This document shows positions 23,946 through 36,872 of a stretch of 64,000 bases of DNA, piece by piece. Location of the stretch: contig NC_068558.1 of NCBI RefSeq assembly GCF_022201045.2, positions 50,509,501 to 50,573,500 on the forward strand, in the 5' to 3' direction. Each line of letters opens with the position of its first letter. Position 1 is the stretch's first letter. The notes below the pieces were generated by a model that was not told the origin of the DNA, did no database searches, and saw nothing but the letters and a program-made list of their open reading frames with translations. A program made the translations under genes and the position numbers. This DNA comes from Citrus sinensis. Its lineage: Eukaryota > Streptophyta > Magnoliopsida > Sapindales > Rutaceae.

Positions 23946-24854
23946 ATGGCGCAACAGTCGTCGGCGAAAGAAGTAGATCCTGAAGACGTGTCTAAAGTTA
24001 TCGTTTTCTTGAAGGAGGTGGGAGCTTCCAGTTCGATTCCGGACGATTGCTGTACAAACGACTCCTACTCCAATATTCTTGGCCGCCATATCAAAGTCCA
24101 CAAAATCCAACGGGGCCGCCTTATCTGCCACCTCTCTGTTAAACCCGCTATCCTCGTAAATTCTCTCTCTATATATTTTAAATTCTCAATGTCAATATGA
24201 TGTCGTTGTGTGTCTTGGATCATTCTGCTTCTTGGCTCTTGTGGTGTATAATATTTGGTTGCTGAACGGATCAAAATTACTCGAGTAATCAATCGAAAAC
24301 TGAATGTTTTTATGCATGCTTATTTTCATCAGAACTTTTTTGGTGGAATACATGGAGGGGCGATTGCAGCTTTCTCGGAGAGAATGGCAATTGCTTGTGC
24401 TCGAACTGTTGTTGCTGAGGATAAGGAGATTTTTCTCGGTGAATTGGGCATCTCTTATCTTTCCGCTGCCCCACATAATGTAAGCTCTTTCCATTTTGAA
24501 CACAGCCTAATTGTATGATTTTGACCCTTGAATCTGGCATTAATGCTCCTAGTTTTATTTCAATCTTTGCGTTGTGTGACTTTACTATTGTATCATCTTA
24601 TATGAAGCTTCTCAACGGCCAGCTCCGGCTGCTGTACATTTTACTTGTTTACCCGAGTTTAGTGCTCTTTTTTTCTTTACACTATTGTTTTTCTGTTCTT
24701 AAATACACAGGCGGAGTTGATAATGGAAGCGTCTGTTGTGCGCAGTGGAAGAAATGTGACTGTGGTTGCAGTGGAGTTTAAATTCAACGACACTGGGAAG
24801 CTAGTATGTGCTTCTCATGCTACCTTTTACAATACACCAATTGCCAAGTTATGA
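23946..24854 (+). CDS. Hotdog-fold acyl-CoA thioesterase (ACOT13-like)
   Basis: Three exons (23946-24155, 24333-24479, 24711-24854), all in phase 0, give 166 residues. The single 4HBT/PaaI-type hotdog domain is marked by NFFGGIHGGAIAAFSERMA (residues about 71-89), where the HGG motif sits at the start of the hotdog helix. It continues with GELGISYLSAAPHN and the strand VVRSGRNVTVVAVEF, ending SHATFYNTPIAKL. The last exon reads through a GTATGT after GKL; using that as a donor would lose the family's final strand, so the uninterrupted version is preferred. Such proteins hydrolyse acyl- or aryl-CoA thioesters; the substrate here is unknown. The start is the first ATG; the frame is open upstream but has no ATG. 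Confidence 0.88.
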
Positions 24855-25658
24855 ACTTTTCAATTATAAACTTAGTAGAAGGGCAGGAGGAATTTGTAGT
24901 ATGTCATCTGATTATGTTGCTGGTTTATGGGTCAGTCTGATGTATACATGTATTTGTATCTATTTAGCATTTCAGTCTTTTACTCATTTCTCCATCTATG
25001 GTACGTGGCTCCGGTGCAGCGAATGCTCAGTTGAAACAACTTTTAGATAAATACTGAGCAAGCGGGTTTGACCCTCCCATTCCACTGAAACAGAGAAGGG
25101 GGCAAAAAAAAAGGGTGGTGGTTTAGTTGTAAACTCTGCAATGTAGTCAGTTATGCTGAATATTGATTTATAGCAGGAATTCACAAGCCAAAGCCCCCAT
25201 GTTGAGATCGTATAATTGGCGATGTTATCATCACAACATCATTGTATCATGGTGTGATTACTCATTGCTGTACTGCTGATTGCAGTTGCCGATCGTCTGT
25301 TCTGTGCCTAGCCACTACAATAATTCCTTTCTGTTCAAAATCTTTTTTTTTTTTTTTTTTATTGAACTGAAAGGTAGATAGCTGTGCTTATGATGGCAAT
25401 CTCAAAAACAAAGCAAAGCAGATATCGTGTATTTTGTTTGTTATCCATTTCCAAATTCTGTGTTTGATGGGGGCTCACAAAACAAACAAGCATGCAGTTA
25501 TCACATTCAACTTCATGGGTTGCATTAACTTATTTAAATTGAAGCGTTGAAGCGTCTTATAGAGTTTAAGTGGAATGATCAATTTGCATTTGTAGTAGCT
25601 AACAAATGGATTGTTGGTGATATGGAGAATAAAAACAAGATCGTCTTTCATTTCATCA

Positions 25659-25970
25659 GTATTTTAGTCGTGAGGAGCTAAAACGGCTGGAGCTTGACTC
25701 AACAACAGCAACTGACGACCATCCAAATCCACTTCAAATATCTCCATTACAACATATAGATTGTGAAAACCTGCGAGTGGGGCAATTGCGAAGAAAGAGA
25801 CGATCTTCTGGAACGCCTTTACAATTCCAAAGAGCTTTCTCTATTAATAGGCAAAATGAACCTTTATTGTCGAAAAAAATTCCGGGACCAAATCCAGTGA
25901 AATAGCCACCATTTTGGCTGGATAGTCTTGACTTTTGTGAGCCACCGAATGAACATGCAAAATTGCCAAG
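25659..25970 (+). other. Unrecognised open stretch, possibly a relic exon
   Basis: After an acceptor-like tttcatcag the frame runs for about 81 codons (YFSREELKRLELDSTTAT onward; later RVGQLRRKRRSSGTPLQF) to a TAG. It stays open beyond that for another 22 codons (PPFWLDSLDFCEPPNEHA). The composition is protein-like rather than AT-biased. No start codon or partner exon was found and I do not recognise the family. A relic of a gene between the thioesterase and cpFtsY genes is the best guess. Confidence 0.3.
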
Positions 25971-27440
25971 GTGACGAATAATGGAGCTGAATTGATTTTG
26001 CATGCCAATGCCATCATGCTTGAAACGAAGTCAAGGAGTACTTTTGGGGGCTTGACTCAATGCTCCCATATGGCCCATGTAAAATGTGAAAGGAAATAGC
26101 CGAGAGAGCTACAGTTGAAAAATGGCCCCGTACTTTGTCAAACATTAGCCTCCCATCCATACATGAGTTTTCGCTTTAGCACTACTCAAACCAATAATTC
26201 AACAGAATAACATGTTTGCATGAGCTGTTCAATTAATAGATTGGAAGTCTTAGATTCGACAATAAGAATATGAATTAAACCGGTAGCTTTGAGAGCTCCC
26301 TTCTGATTTCTACGACAGCCACAGTTAAAAAGTTCAGTTTCGCCTCAGATCTACACAGATAAAATGTCTAAAGAATCAGTTAAATACACGTATGGGTATA
26401 TCATACTTGGAATGTAATTTTAACTGGGACTTACAATGTTTATGAGCTCAAACTCGATTACACACCTCACACATAAAATCTATCGTATTTGGTTATAACC
26501 CATTGAAGTAAGATATCAAACATATACGAGCTAAAGTTTTGTCTTAGTCTCTACACCAACTAGAGACTCAGCTTCTTCGCCTTTTTTAGAATTACCATCG
26601 ATCCTTCTGTAAATCTGCAAATTCACAGAGTTAGGATTAGCATTGACATGAGTTTTTTACACAATTTTTTAATCCGATTTGTAATACAAACATTATTCTT
26701 CATTCCTTATCGTAGCGGATTGGGAGATGGTGCCACCAGGTCCACCACAACTTGCAGCTTCTTGCTGCTGACTGTGCTGTCATGACCACTGCATGTTATA
26801 AGTTCAAGAAAAATGAGCTTACGAAACTGAAGATTAACTTAATGCTTAATAGACAAATGCCCAGATGAATGTGGATAGAATAATACCAAAGGTCTAAAAG
26901 AGACAAACTGCAAAACCCAGTTTCAGTATTGTCTTGCAGAAAGTAAGGGCAACCATCCACCAGAGAGATCACCATCAATATTCTATCAAAAGAGATTCCA
27001 CAAATAATCTAAGAACACACTATAATAGCATTAAAACGTTGACTATGAATTTACTAACCTACTTTGATAATTACAAATTTAAGCAATCCCACTTTCATTG
27101 TCGAGATATAATTATGGACTTGACGAGACGACTAAGAATGTAACCGTTTCATCATACTCAAAAGAAAAGACAAACTCCAACAGCTGAAAGCAATATATTC
27201 CGGACTCCAAAAGCTTTATACGAGTAATGAAATGTGCAACACTGAGAAAGAACCGCGGGGTGGAGGAGATTATCCATCAGTAGTTGTTCTTTTTCCACCA
27301 CCCCCCCTCTCTTCCGGGGAAGTGAAAGCAAAATTGGCAATGATCAATCATCATCTCTTGCATTTTCAAAAAACATCAACTGAAATGATGATGTCATATC
27401 GTTCGGGCTCTCTCAGTCGAACGCCAGAATATCAGTACAT
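25971..27440. other. Spacer without supported genes
   Basis: Nothing convincing was found. A minus-strand splice-acceptor-led frame at 26539-26613 was considered and rejected. Otherwise the sequence is plain AT-rich spacer. Confidence 0.4.
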
Positions 27441-28158
27441 TTATGTTGTGTTTACTTTCTGGAGTAGGAGTGTGGGATTCCTCTCACTCCAGTGTTTACT
27501 TATCATTTTTAAGGGGAGAGTGGGATTCCCACTCCGTAAGTCCCACCTGATTTTGGAGTGGAAAGTGGGATTCCCACTCCCATAGGGGGAGGTGGGAGTG
27601 GAAATCCACTCCCCCCCTCTTCCCTTTTTACCCTCATAATTAAAATAAATAAATAATATCAAATTCATTAAAAATAATAATATTAAACATTAATTTTTAA
27701 TAAATATTAATTAATTATTTAATTAATAATAATAAATATTTTATTCTAAGAAAATATTAATTTTGTACTATATTATCAATAATAATGTTTCATTTGTGTT
27801 GCTATTATTAATAATTTTTATTCACATAATTTAAATTAAAATTAATTAAAAAATTATGATTTACATAATTAAGAATATTAATAATTATTATTAATTTACA
27901 AATATAATAAAATATTTATTTTATTTTTTAAATATATTTTTTATTAATTTTTAATTACAAATTATAATTCTTTAAATAAGGATAAAATTATAATTTAAAA
28001 TTATTTACTCCCAATCCAAGACAATATAAACACATAAATTAAATTCTGATTTCAATTTCATTCTTTCATTCTAATGTAAGTAAACAACCTACTCCTAATC
28101 CTAAGATTCCTACTCTTCAAGATTCTCACTCCAATCTAAAATGTAAACACTACGTTAG
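27441..28158. mobile_element. Non-autonomous TIR element, AT-rich core
   Basis: The left end reads GTGTTTACTTTCTGGAGTAG and the right end, reverse-complemented, reads GTGTTTACATTTTAGATTGG. The subterminal regions are rich in ggagtgggattccc-type motifs and their complements, and the core of about 350 bases is nearly pure A/T. There is no coding capacity. It shares the GTGTTTAC/GCGTTTAC terminal start with the element at 46.7-47.2 kb. The superfamily is not decided. Confidence 0.55.
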
Positions 28159-28963
28159 TTTAGATCCATTTTGTCCAGAGTTTAATACATGTGTATGAAA
28201 ATAACATTTTGGTCCATCATTTAAACTAGAAGTCTAGAACTTGTTAAGTTCAATTACAAAAAAAAAAAACATTTGGGTCCTTTATTTAAACTAAAATAAA
28301 CAACCAACTCTCCAGAGTTTTTTTTTTTTAACTTTTACTTTTACTTTTACTTTTTGGAGAAGCCAAATCCCCAGAGTTTGTCATAATGGATATGGACTTC
28401 ATCATTTTTATGAAAAAATTAATGTTGATGGGCGGACTTTGCTTTCACTTCCGAGCTTTTCGTTTGCTTTCTCTTCCTCTCTGCATTATTTGATGATGCT
28501 TTAATACTTGTTCTTTAGGGGAAGATTGACTATTTGACTTGAAATCCTTGCTTTTTTTTTTCTTTTTTCTTTTTTTCCTTTTTCTATCTTTCTCATTTTT
28601 GAGGAGAAATTCTAGCATTCTACCAACTGTCATGTAACGACATCATCCAGAAAAGCAATTTAGTTACACTGCCCTACATCAAGCATGCACCTATATTCAC
28701 TAACTGGTAAGAATTTATTCTTATAAATAAACTCTTCTCATACTTGCAATCCCATTAATGCTGCATCCATGTCCTCATAAATGGTCTTGCACTTTTTAAT
28801 AGAGTTAACTGCTCAGCCTTTAGCCATCCTATTTCGCCAAAAAACTAATAGTTTGATTGAACAATGAATCTGCATATAAGAGGGTAACTAACAGGATTAC
28901 TGAATTGATTCAAAAAATGATGAAGGAATTGGCCAATTTATGTCTACTGACCACTTTCAGTTC

Positions 28964-31890
28964 TCATGAAAATATGGCATTAACAAAGGCCTCTGCATCG
29001 AAGGGTTGTAGGTCCTCCACACCTTCACCAACACCCACAAACTTTACAGGAATGCCAAGCTCATCGACGACACTGACCTGCAAGAAGGAAGTAAGACGTC
29101 TTACCAAAATCATAGCTTTGAGCACAGAGGTTAAACTTGGAGCTTACCACACAGCCACCTCTAGCAGAACCATCCAGCTTTGTCAAAATTAAACCAGTTA
29201 TTCCGACAACCTGTCACAAAAGATAGTGTAAACCATGCACTGATGCAGTGTTCAAATAGTATGATTATATCATGTCCTAGCTATGGTAAACACTAAACAT
29301 TATAGATAATCAAACTCACCAAAAAGAAAAGTAGCTATGCATAAATAACCAAAACACAACCAACTTATCATTAGGAAGCAAAGGATGGGAATATTACATC
29401 ATTAAATTCTCTTGCTTGTGGAAGCATATTCAAGCCAGTAGTCCCATCCAGAACTAGTAGGATCTCCTGCAAATTATGTTAGCTATGGTCATAGACAAAT
29501 TAGAAGCCTAGAGACATTGAATCATAACAGTGGAATGTAAATGTAACAATTAAAATTAAAGATTTAATAATTAAGCTTGTAAATAAATGTATGAGCCATT
29601 AATCACTTACAATCACAGAGAATGACACTCTTAAACCAAATAACAGAAGTATCAAATACTACATTATGCAAAACCTATTGGATTGGACGTGAAGTGCCAA
29701 TCTGTCGCATATCCTAAAGATACTTCGACGACAGAGATATAAAACCACCAAAAAACTTACATTAGGTGCACCGTTAACAACTTTGCCCACAGCTTTCTTG
29801 CATGCAACCAACTCTTCCATCAGGCTGTAGTTTGTGTGGAGACCTAATAATCAATAAAAGACTCTGCTGAACATAAAGAAACTAAGAGGTGGGTAAAAAT
29901 ATACACGAGAGAAAAAATAGAAAAGCTCTCCATACTTACGTCCAGATGTGTCACACAAAACAATATCAAAACCCTGTTCTTTCCCTCTTTTCACAGCCTG
30001 TGAAAGAACTATTCAGGAAGCACTCTAAGATCATATGTTAGTAGTTATATCATGTCCAATAGATTTTTGCAATCTAACAAAAGAAGAAATGAAAAAGAAA
30101 AAAAAAATCATTGGAATTTTTCACCTACCTGATGATGCTTTGGCCTTCTCTCCTTCAGCCACAACAATCTCACAACCAGTCCTCTCTGCCCATATTTCCA
30201 GTTGATCACTAGCGGCTGCTCTAAAAGTGTCACCTGCTGCCATCAGTGTCTGGCATAATTTTTAAAGCATAAGGTGGTGAATGAGGAGGAAAAAAATGAA
30301 AGAAAGATATCAAATAAAGATAGGAATTTAGAAAGAGGCTTGAATTGCAACTACTCCCTTTCCGAGAAACCGAGCAAGTTCCAACATAATGCAGATATCA
30401 GAAAAGACTGGTGAACATAGTGGTGTCTTATGCTTGGTAATAGAAATAGCCTCTCTTAAGATTTGGGGTCAACAACATTTTTCCCCCCTCCCAGCATATT
30501 CTACAACTTAAAGAAAACCAGTTCCCTAACCGAACTAGATCTGTACAAGACCATCCAATAGAAAGTAAAATACCACTTTGTTATTTCTACAGAGATTCTA
30601 AATTCTTTTTCTGATGCTCTATAACTATAAGAAATGATTTAAAACACCGCAGCAGAAGCAATGCACATGAATAACATCTCACCTTTGCCCCTTCGTTCTT
30701 TAATCTATATGCCAGCTTTCCTGCAAGAAGACAGTGCCTCAGAAAGTCATTTCATCATATATTGCAAAAACTGTTTGCTAAACATAGCAACATTCATAAC
30801 CTTCAAAATTCATAAGAGCCAAGGTCACTTGCCATGACCATGAACCAAGCACTATAAATGGAGACAACATTTCAAGTATGTGAAACAAATGATTTAATAA
30901 CTTCATCTCCAGAATTGCCTGAAACAAAAAGTGGTTGTAACTCACCTAGTGATGTTGTTTTTCCACCACCATTGACACCAACAATCAAGACCACAGCTGG
31001 TTTCCTAACATCACAAACACAAACACCAGATTAAAGAGAATTCATATAACTCAGAATAGAACAAGACGATTAACAAGAAACCTGTATCCAAGTTGAAGCT
31101 CAGTCTTGTTCCCTTTCTTAGTCAGCAAATCCAATACACTATTCTTCAATGCATCCTATAGCAATTCCATCAATCAAAGAAAATGAATGTTCAAGAATTG
31201 AAAACAGAATAATGTATATTAAATATAATTTGTTTTTCTTTTTTTCTTCAAATGTGCAAATTCGAAGTTTGTTTTTCAAATGATGTGGCATAGCAATCAA
31301 TGATATGTGTGCCGCGGCCACTGCACATTAGATGCGAATGTTTTTAAGTACCTTAATGTCGGGTCCTGATTTGAGCTTCCCTGCTAGTATATCGTCTCGT
31401 AAACTCTCCACAATCTTAATAGTGATTCTTGGCCCAAAATCAGACACTAACAAAGCCTGGCAGTTAAGAGACAACTACTTCAACTCAACTCTCTTTTCCC
31501 TACGGAAATTTCTAGAGGAAACATCAAACATTTACTATTTCTTTAGTAAAGGTAAAAAAGTGAAACCTCTTCCAGTTCATCGAGCACTTTGTCTGTGTCA
31601 GCGAGGTTCCAGTAAAGTAGTAGCTCGTCAATGACGGCGAGGTTGTCTCTGGTTTTGGAGAATCCAGAAAATATCTTCTCCACGTCACTCTTGGCTTTCT
31701 CTTTAATCAACCGCCCTAGACGGGTGAAGAACCCGGTCTGCCCACCGGCTGAGCATTTGAACCGGTTCGTGGCTGGTCGTATCGCCGTGCAATGAGAGAA
31801 TCGAGTCTGAGGGAGGCAGTTGGTCAAGTAGAAGGAAGTGTGTTTGGAGATCAGTGGGAGACGGGTGGGAGTAGCTGAAGCCATAGCCAT
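28964..31890 (-). CDS. CPFTSY: Chloroplast SRP receptor FtsY
   Basis: cpFtsY is the SRP-family GTPase that docks cpSRP54/cpSRP43 with light-harvesting proteins at the thylakoid, next to ALB3. Eleven exons (31890-31567, 31456-31352, 31155-31082, 31004-30946, 30720-30683, 30249-30129, 30008-29940, 29843-29761, 29466-29398, 29210-29148, 29077-28964) give 372 residues; the Arabidopsis protein has about 366. The first ~45 residues are rich in S/T/R and hydrophobics, as in a chloroplast transit peptide. Next comes the N domain. The G domain has the P loop GVNGGGKTT (residues 177-185), [11 protein letters not shown], the DTSGR motif (260-264) and [10 protein letters not shown] (from 324). The C terminus is [19 protein letters not shown], as in all FtsY proteins. 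All key GTPase motifs are intact. There is no bacterial-type acidic A domain, as expected for the plastid form. Confidence 0.95.
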
Positions 31891-32314
31891 TTCTCACTCC
31901 TCGAATTGTTATTCCAGGCAAGGCCACAGGATAAAATGCCTTCCATAACCGACGTCGTTTCATTTTTCCAACCAAAACGAACCGTTTCTTTTGAAATCGG
32001 ATCCCGGTTTTTTTTTTTTTGTTAACCCGGATAATGTCAAAATATTAAAAAATAAAAAACAAAATAGTTGTTGCATTTACGAATAAATTGTAGTGCATCC
32101 TAAAATCTACCGAGTAATAATTGGAAAATCTATTCACATAATTATTAGGGACATATAAACACTATTTTAGGATCATAGTCCAATGGCAATCCAAAAAATA
32201 TTGAATACATAATAACATAACCGAACCGATTGAACTCACCATCCATTGCTTGAAGCCCTGAAATGGGTTTTTAATTTATAAATGACAAAATGACTTATCT
32301 ATACATAATTACAA

Positions 32315-33003
32315 GGGATGGTAAAATTCTCCTCGAGTTTGGGGCCCCATGAAGCCTCACCCTAAATGGAAAAAATTTAAAATAATTTTTAGAGAATCGG
32401 GTGGAGAGTGAGGGAAAAATAATTCCTAAATTTTTAACGGGGTAGAGTTTGGTTTTATACTCTCCACGCCATCCTCATCCTTATCCCCATTATATATAAA
32501 TATGTTTTAAATTATTATTTAATAATTTTTTATTTTATTAACTATAATGTTAATTAATAAAATTTTTTATTTTTATATAATATAAACATGATATGAATAA
32601 AAGAAAATCCTACAATATAATTCTTTTTCAACTCTAAAACATTATTATATTTTCTTTTCTCTTTTAAGGTAATGCTCTCTTCAAATATTTTTTAGTTTTG
32701 ATAGCATTTTAAGATATTGTTTCAAATTTTTAGAGATTTTTTAAAAATAATTTAAAGACTTTATAATATGGTAATGATTTTTAATTTAATTCTCTAATTT
32801 TAATTTACTGAAATCATATATTTATACATACTATAAAATAAGCAAATGGGGAATGGGGTGAGGATAGATAAATCATTTCCCACATGAGAATTTCCCATCC
32901 CCACCCTACTAAATTTATTGAGGAATGAGGTGGAGAATGGAGGCAAAAAATTTTAATGGGGTGGGGAATGTAGTAGGGCTCCCCATCCCATTGCCATCCC
33001 TAA
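32315..33003. mobile_element. Probable non-autonomous TIR element
   Basis: The left end has agggatggtaaaattctcc and the right end, reverse-complemented, has agggatggcaatgggatggg. The core is AT-rich and non-coding. The ends resemble the widespread plant GGGATGGCAATGGG elements. Terminal repeats beyond the first ten bases are imperfect. Confidence 0.5.
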
Positions 33004-33054
33004 GTATTACAACATTTTTAAAATATTAATGTGTATGATATTTTGCTTAAGAGT

Positions 33055-33745
33055 AGAGCTATCGGCACTCTCCTATCCCTATTAATTAGCCTTCTCAATT
33101 TTCATTAAATATATATGCGGGTACGTTCAAGAGGCATATTTTTAAATATAAATTTAAACATAATATTATAACCATTAGATTAAAGTTATTCAAGAGTTGA
33201 AATTGAAGAGACATGTTTTTTTTTTCAGTTTTAAAAGTTAAAAAATTAATGTAGTAAGTCCTCATATAATAATAAATTATTGCTACAATACAAAAAAGAG
33301 GAAAATAATTCAATTAAAGAGGTATAATAATTAAAAAGTGACAAAAGAGAGGATATATTAAGTAAGTGAGAGAAGAATTAGTAATAACTTATTATTATAT
33401 TAGAATCCACTGCATTAATTTGTTTGCTTTTAAAATTAGAAAAATCACGTGAGCTTCAATTTCAACCCTTGATTAGCATTGATCTAATGGTCAGAATGTT
33501 GTATCTAAATTTATGTTTAAAAGTGTATCACTTGAACCTCTATCATTATAAAACAAATTATACAAATAACCCTATATATTTTTCTCACGTGACCATATAA
33601 AAATAAAATTTCTTTTATTACAGAACTTCTTTAATGATTCAGTGGGCAGTAGGTGTTTAACTAGGCTTATTTTTAATCAAGATTAACATTATAAAATTTT
33701 AAAAAGAGGGACTTTATAAGAGTGTTAAGAGAAGCAGACCCCTTA
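33055..33745. mobile_element. MITE with long internal inverted repeats
   Basis: Two arms of about 62 bases, at 33125-33187 and 33479-33540, are inverted copies. One begins gttcaagaggcatattttta; the other, reverse-complemented, begins gttcaagtgatacactttta, and both contain accattagat. Looser inverted similarity continues outward (cactctcctatccct against cactcttataaagtccct). There is no coding capacity. The outer limits are approximate. Confidence 0.5.
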
Positions 33746-34688
33746 CGTAGGACTTATTTGTAGTGCTTTGCCGGTAAAACAGTGGATTATTCCTATTAAA
33801 TTTAATATTACCTAAAAATATAAGTAAGTTTCGCTGTGAGATTCAATGTTAAAATATAAGTTTGTTTCGCAAAAATTACGCAAATAAAAATTCAAAAGGA
33901 TTTTCCTATTATAATATTTGTTATAACTTACAGCCCAATTTTATTTTTTTTTTTGAGAATACTTACAGCCCAATTTAAATATGCAGAAGTGAGTAATTTA
34001 AGCAGTGGGTTAGGTGGGCCAATTTACACTCTTTTAATTAAATTGTAAGTTCGGGACACCCAAATGAAGACTGACACGGTCAACGTCATTGTCCGCGATA
34101 TCGATACGAGTGAGTAAACTTAAGCAATAATTAATTAAACATGGATACTTTACACGCGTGTGGTGACGTGGTGTTTGGCGAAACTTACTTTAGTTGTAAG
34201 TTGTTGACAAAAGCAGAGGCTGTTAAAGAAATTTCGCGATTTTGTTTTGTATTTTTGATATTTCCTTTGAGGAGAAGTCTATGCTACAGCTTCTGTAAGT
34301 AACAGTAGCCAATGGGCAACTTTCACGGGTGCTAGAGGAGAGAGAAAGAGGTCCCAACGCAAGGTGATGGAAATGGGAAAGTTCGAAGCTGTTACTTGCA
34401 GCTTCTGCACCTTAGCCACGTCCTTCATTTGAAGTTCCTAGAAGCCGAGGTGGAAAATGTACGTGGCTTGGATGTCAGCTGGAAATCGTCAAATAAAAAA
34501 AAAAAAAAAAAATCTATTTTTCGGAGTTTCGCTCAGGCGCTCAGCCGCCAAAGTCCAAATATACAAGTCAGCACATAGGCAGGATCATCGTCCCAACTGT
34601 CAGATGCACTGCACAATACAATACATTGCTTTTGTTTTTGTGAAAACATTGGCGAGGGTCAAGCAATACATATAAAATAAAATAAAAA

Positions 34689-35368
34689 GGTTAATTAGTC
34701 ATGGGTGATACTTGTTTTGATAAATTTTTAAAAATTAATATATTTTTAAAAAATATTTGAGTAGGTGACAATTTGTTAATTTTGTTGTTAACTTTAACGA
34801 AATAGTAAATTAATTGTAAAATAATATTTTTGCCACTAGAATTAATTAAAAAATGACGTTTCTATCCCTATAATAGCTATAAAATGACGTTTCTATCCCT
34901 ACAATTAGTTACAAAATATATTTTTACCCCAAGTCAATTAATTTTTATTTTTTAAATAGAAAAAATAATAAAAAAATTACATCTAAGTGCAATTAACAGA
35001 ATTTTTTGGTTAAATCATACATTTAAAAAAAAAATTGTTGTTGAATCAAACAAAATTTTCTTATTAAATTTAACGGCAAATTTGATTCAATAAGAATTTT
35101 TTTTTTAAACAGATTTTTTCGATTTAACCAAAAAAAAACTTTTAATTACACTTAGATGTAATTTTTTTTATATTTTTTTCAATTTAAAAAATAAACAATA
35201 ATTGAGTAGGGGGCAAAAGTATTATTTTGTAATTAATTTACTATTTTTATTAAAGTTAACAGAAAAATTAATGGATTATCAACTGCTCAAGTATTTTTTT
35301 AAAATGTGTCACATTTTTAAAATTTGTCAAAATATGGTCACTCATAGTGATTAATCCTGGAAAAAAAA
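34689..35368. mobile_element. Fold-back element of about 680 bp
   Basis: The left arm from 34689 (ggttaattagtcatgggtga) and the right arm ending at 35368 (reverse complement ggattaatcactatgagtga) are inverted copies. The similarity continues through much of the element: tgttaactttaacgaaatag against tgttaactttaataaaaata, acatctaagtgcaatt against aattacacttagatgt, and ttgaatcaaac near the axis at about 35030. The whole element could fold on itself. The left arm also has a short internal repeat of aaaatgacgtttctatccct. There is no coding capacity. Flanking duplications were not resolved. Confidence 0.7.
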
Positions 35369-35808
35369 AATTAAAAAGAGCCCAGAACATATATCACATG
35401 ATTTAAGTTATGGATAATCAATCGGAATTGTATATGTAATTTGAATTAATAGGAGGTAATTAAGATTTTACTACATTTGCCACGAACATGACTTGGAATT
35501 TTCTCTTATCAAACCCACACGCCTGACGCCACATTTGAACTTTTTAATTTTTTAGTGAAGATTTCTCAAGTTTTCCAACGAAATTATTGACGCAGTCCAA
35601 GCCCACCTTAAAGGGTCAGGGTCATGTCGCACGTTGCCCTCACGCTTGGGTTGTTTTCTAACGGAAAAGACCAAATTGCCCATCGGAAGCCTTCGTTGAC
35701 TGAAGCGCGGGCTGGTCCGAATATTAAACAAAGACGGAAAGCCAGAGAAACAACGTCTCTATTTCTCTTATCCTTCTCGTCACCTGCCTTGATTGCCTCA
35801 CAAACAGC

Positions 35809-35814
35809 TATAAA
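35809..35814 (+). promoter_or_regulatory. TATA box of the first BAP-type gene
   Basis: TATAAA within agctataaaaaccac lies 151-156 bases upstream of the ATG at 35965. This is a plausible distance for a TATA element with a 5' UTR of about 120 bases. Confidence 0.5.
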
Positions 35815-35964
35815 AACCACTCGCCCCCATCCATCCATTAAATCTTCGAAAAGAGAAGTTAAACACGCATATTTGTTGTGTGCGTATAACACTTGCTTAA
35901 TTGCCTCTCGAGCTCGGGCGTTGCATCAAAATCAATTACAAGCACGTGCAGTTGAATTGAAACG

Positions 35965-36561
35965 ATGCTGGAAAAATCATCCTCCGGCTACCGCACGATA
36001 GAATTGACAGTACTATCAGGCGAAGACTTACGTATTGATCGGAGATTAATAAAGAAGAACGCATTCGCAATCGTACAAACGGATACTTCTTTCGATTATT
36101 GCACCACAAAAGTTGACGAATCAGGAGGAAGCCATCCTTCGTGGAACGAAAAGCTCGTTATCGAATTGCCCATGCATGCACGTTTTATTACTGTACAAGT
36201 ACAATGCAAGAGCAAGAGTTCTTCCTCAGGGAATAATAATAATCACAACAAAATTGTTGGGTTTGCCAGAATACCTGTTTCAGATTTCATTGGAGGGTAT
36301 GCTCCGGAAAATTATCTGCATTTTCTGAGTTATAGATTAAGGAATGCTAAAGGGGACAAGAATGGGATTATAAACGTTTCCGTGAGATCACTTAAGGTGG
36401 CCGCGGATCAGCATGCAAGCAGCAGCAATTATTTGTCCAAGGCACCAAGACTGAACGTGCAGGGTTATGTGCCTGCCTATTCGGGATTTGCTTCGGGATT
36501 CGGGGCTCCCGTTGGTGGAGTTGTCACTGGGGTTCCTGTTTGGTGCGCAAACCGTGCATAA
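35965..36561 (+). CDS. C2-domain protein, BON1-associated (BAP) type
   Basis: A single exon encodes 198 residues. The C2 domain covers about residues 10-150: TIELTVLSGEDLRIDRR, FAIVQTD, a GGSHPSWNEKLVIELP strand typical of the BAP/SRC2 group, then FARIPVSDFIGGYAPENYLH. The C terminus is glycine- and serine-rich and ends VTGVPVWCANRA. Arabidopsis BAP1 and BAP2 bind the copine BON1 at the plasma membrane and restrain immune cell death; whether this protein does so is inference. A tandem paralogue lies at 38870 with the same opening pattern and the same GGY(A/V)PEN stretch. The start is the first in-frame ATG, with a TATA box upstream. Confidence 0.85.
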   Translation: MLEKSSSGYRTIELTVLSGEDLRIDRRLIKKNAFAIVQTDTSFDYCTTKVDESGGSHPSWNEKLVIELPMHARFITVQVQCKSKSSSSGNNNNHNKIVGFARIPVSDFIGGYAPENYLHFLSYRLRNAKGDKNGIINVSVRSLKVAADQHASSSNYLSKAPRLNVQGYVPAYSGFASGFGAPVGGVVTGVPVWCANRA

Positions 36562-36827
36562 ATATGTAGATGCTTGTATGGATTAGTCATATACAGTATG
36601 GTTCTAAATCCCTACTATATTAGATACAGTATAAATCATTCATTCATTTGTTGATTCTTTTGTATAGAATGTACGCATATATATAACAGCAAAGGAAAGT
36701 AGTCCCCAAAGTGATAAAAGGGGGGAAACAGTTTAATTAATGGAGCGTTTTTAGAAGAAACTCTATCGAAGTGCATCTGCATTTACATGATTGGTAATTG
36801 AGGTCAAATGTTTTTGTAACACCTGTA

Positions 36828-36872
<45 letters not shown>

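Noticed and set aside
26539-26790. Possible last exons of a minus-strand gene (a frame reading IYRRIDGNSKKGEEAE after an acceptor-like site)
   Set aside because: No donor joins it to an upstream frame, the neighbouring candidate exon has stops in most frames, and no family is recognised.
28445-28633. Lysine-rich open frame
   Set aside because: It is produced by a T/C-rich low-complexity tract read on the opposite strand.
35608-35892. Minus-strand open frame of 94 codons
   Set aside because: It overlaps the promoter and 5' UTR of the BAP-type gene on the other strand and has no family pattern.
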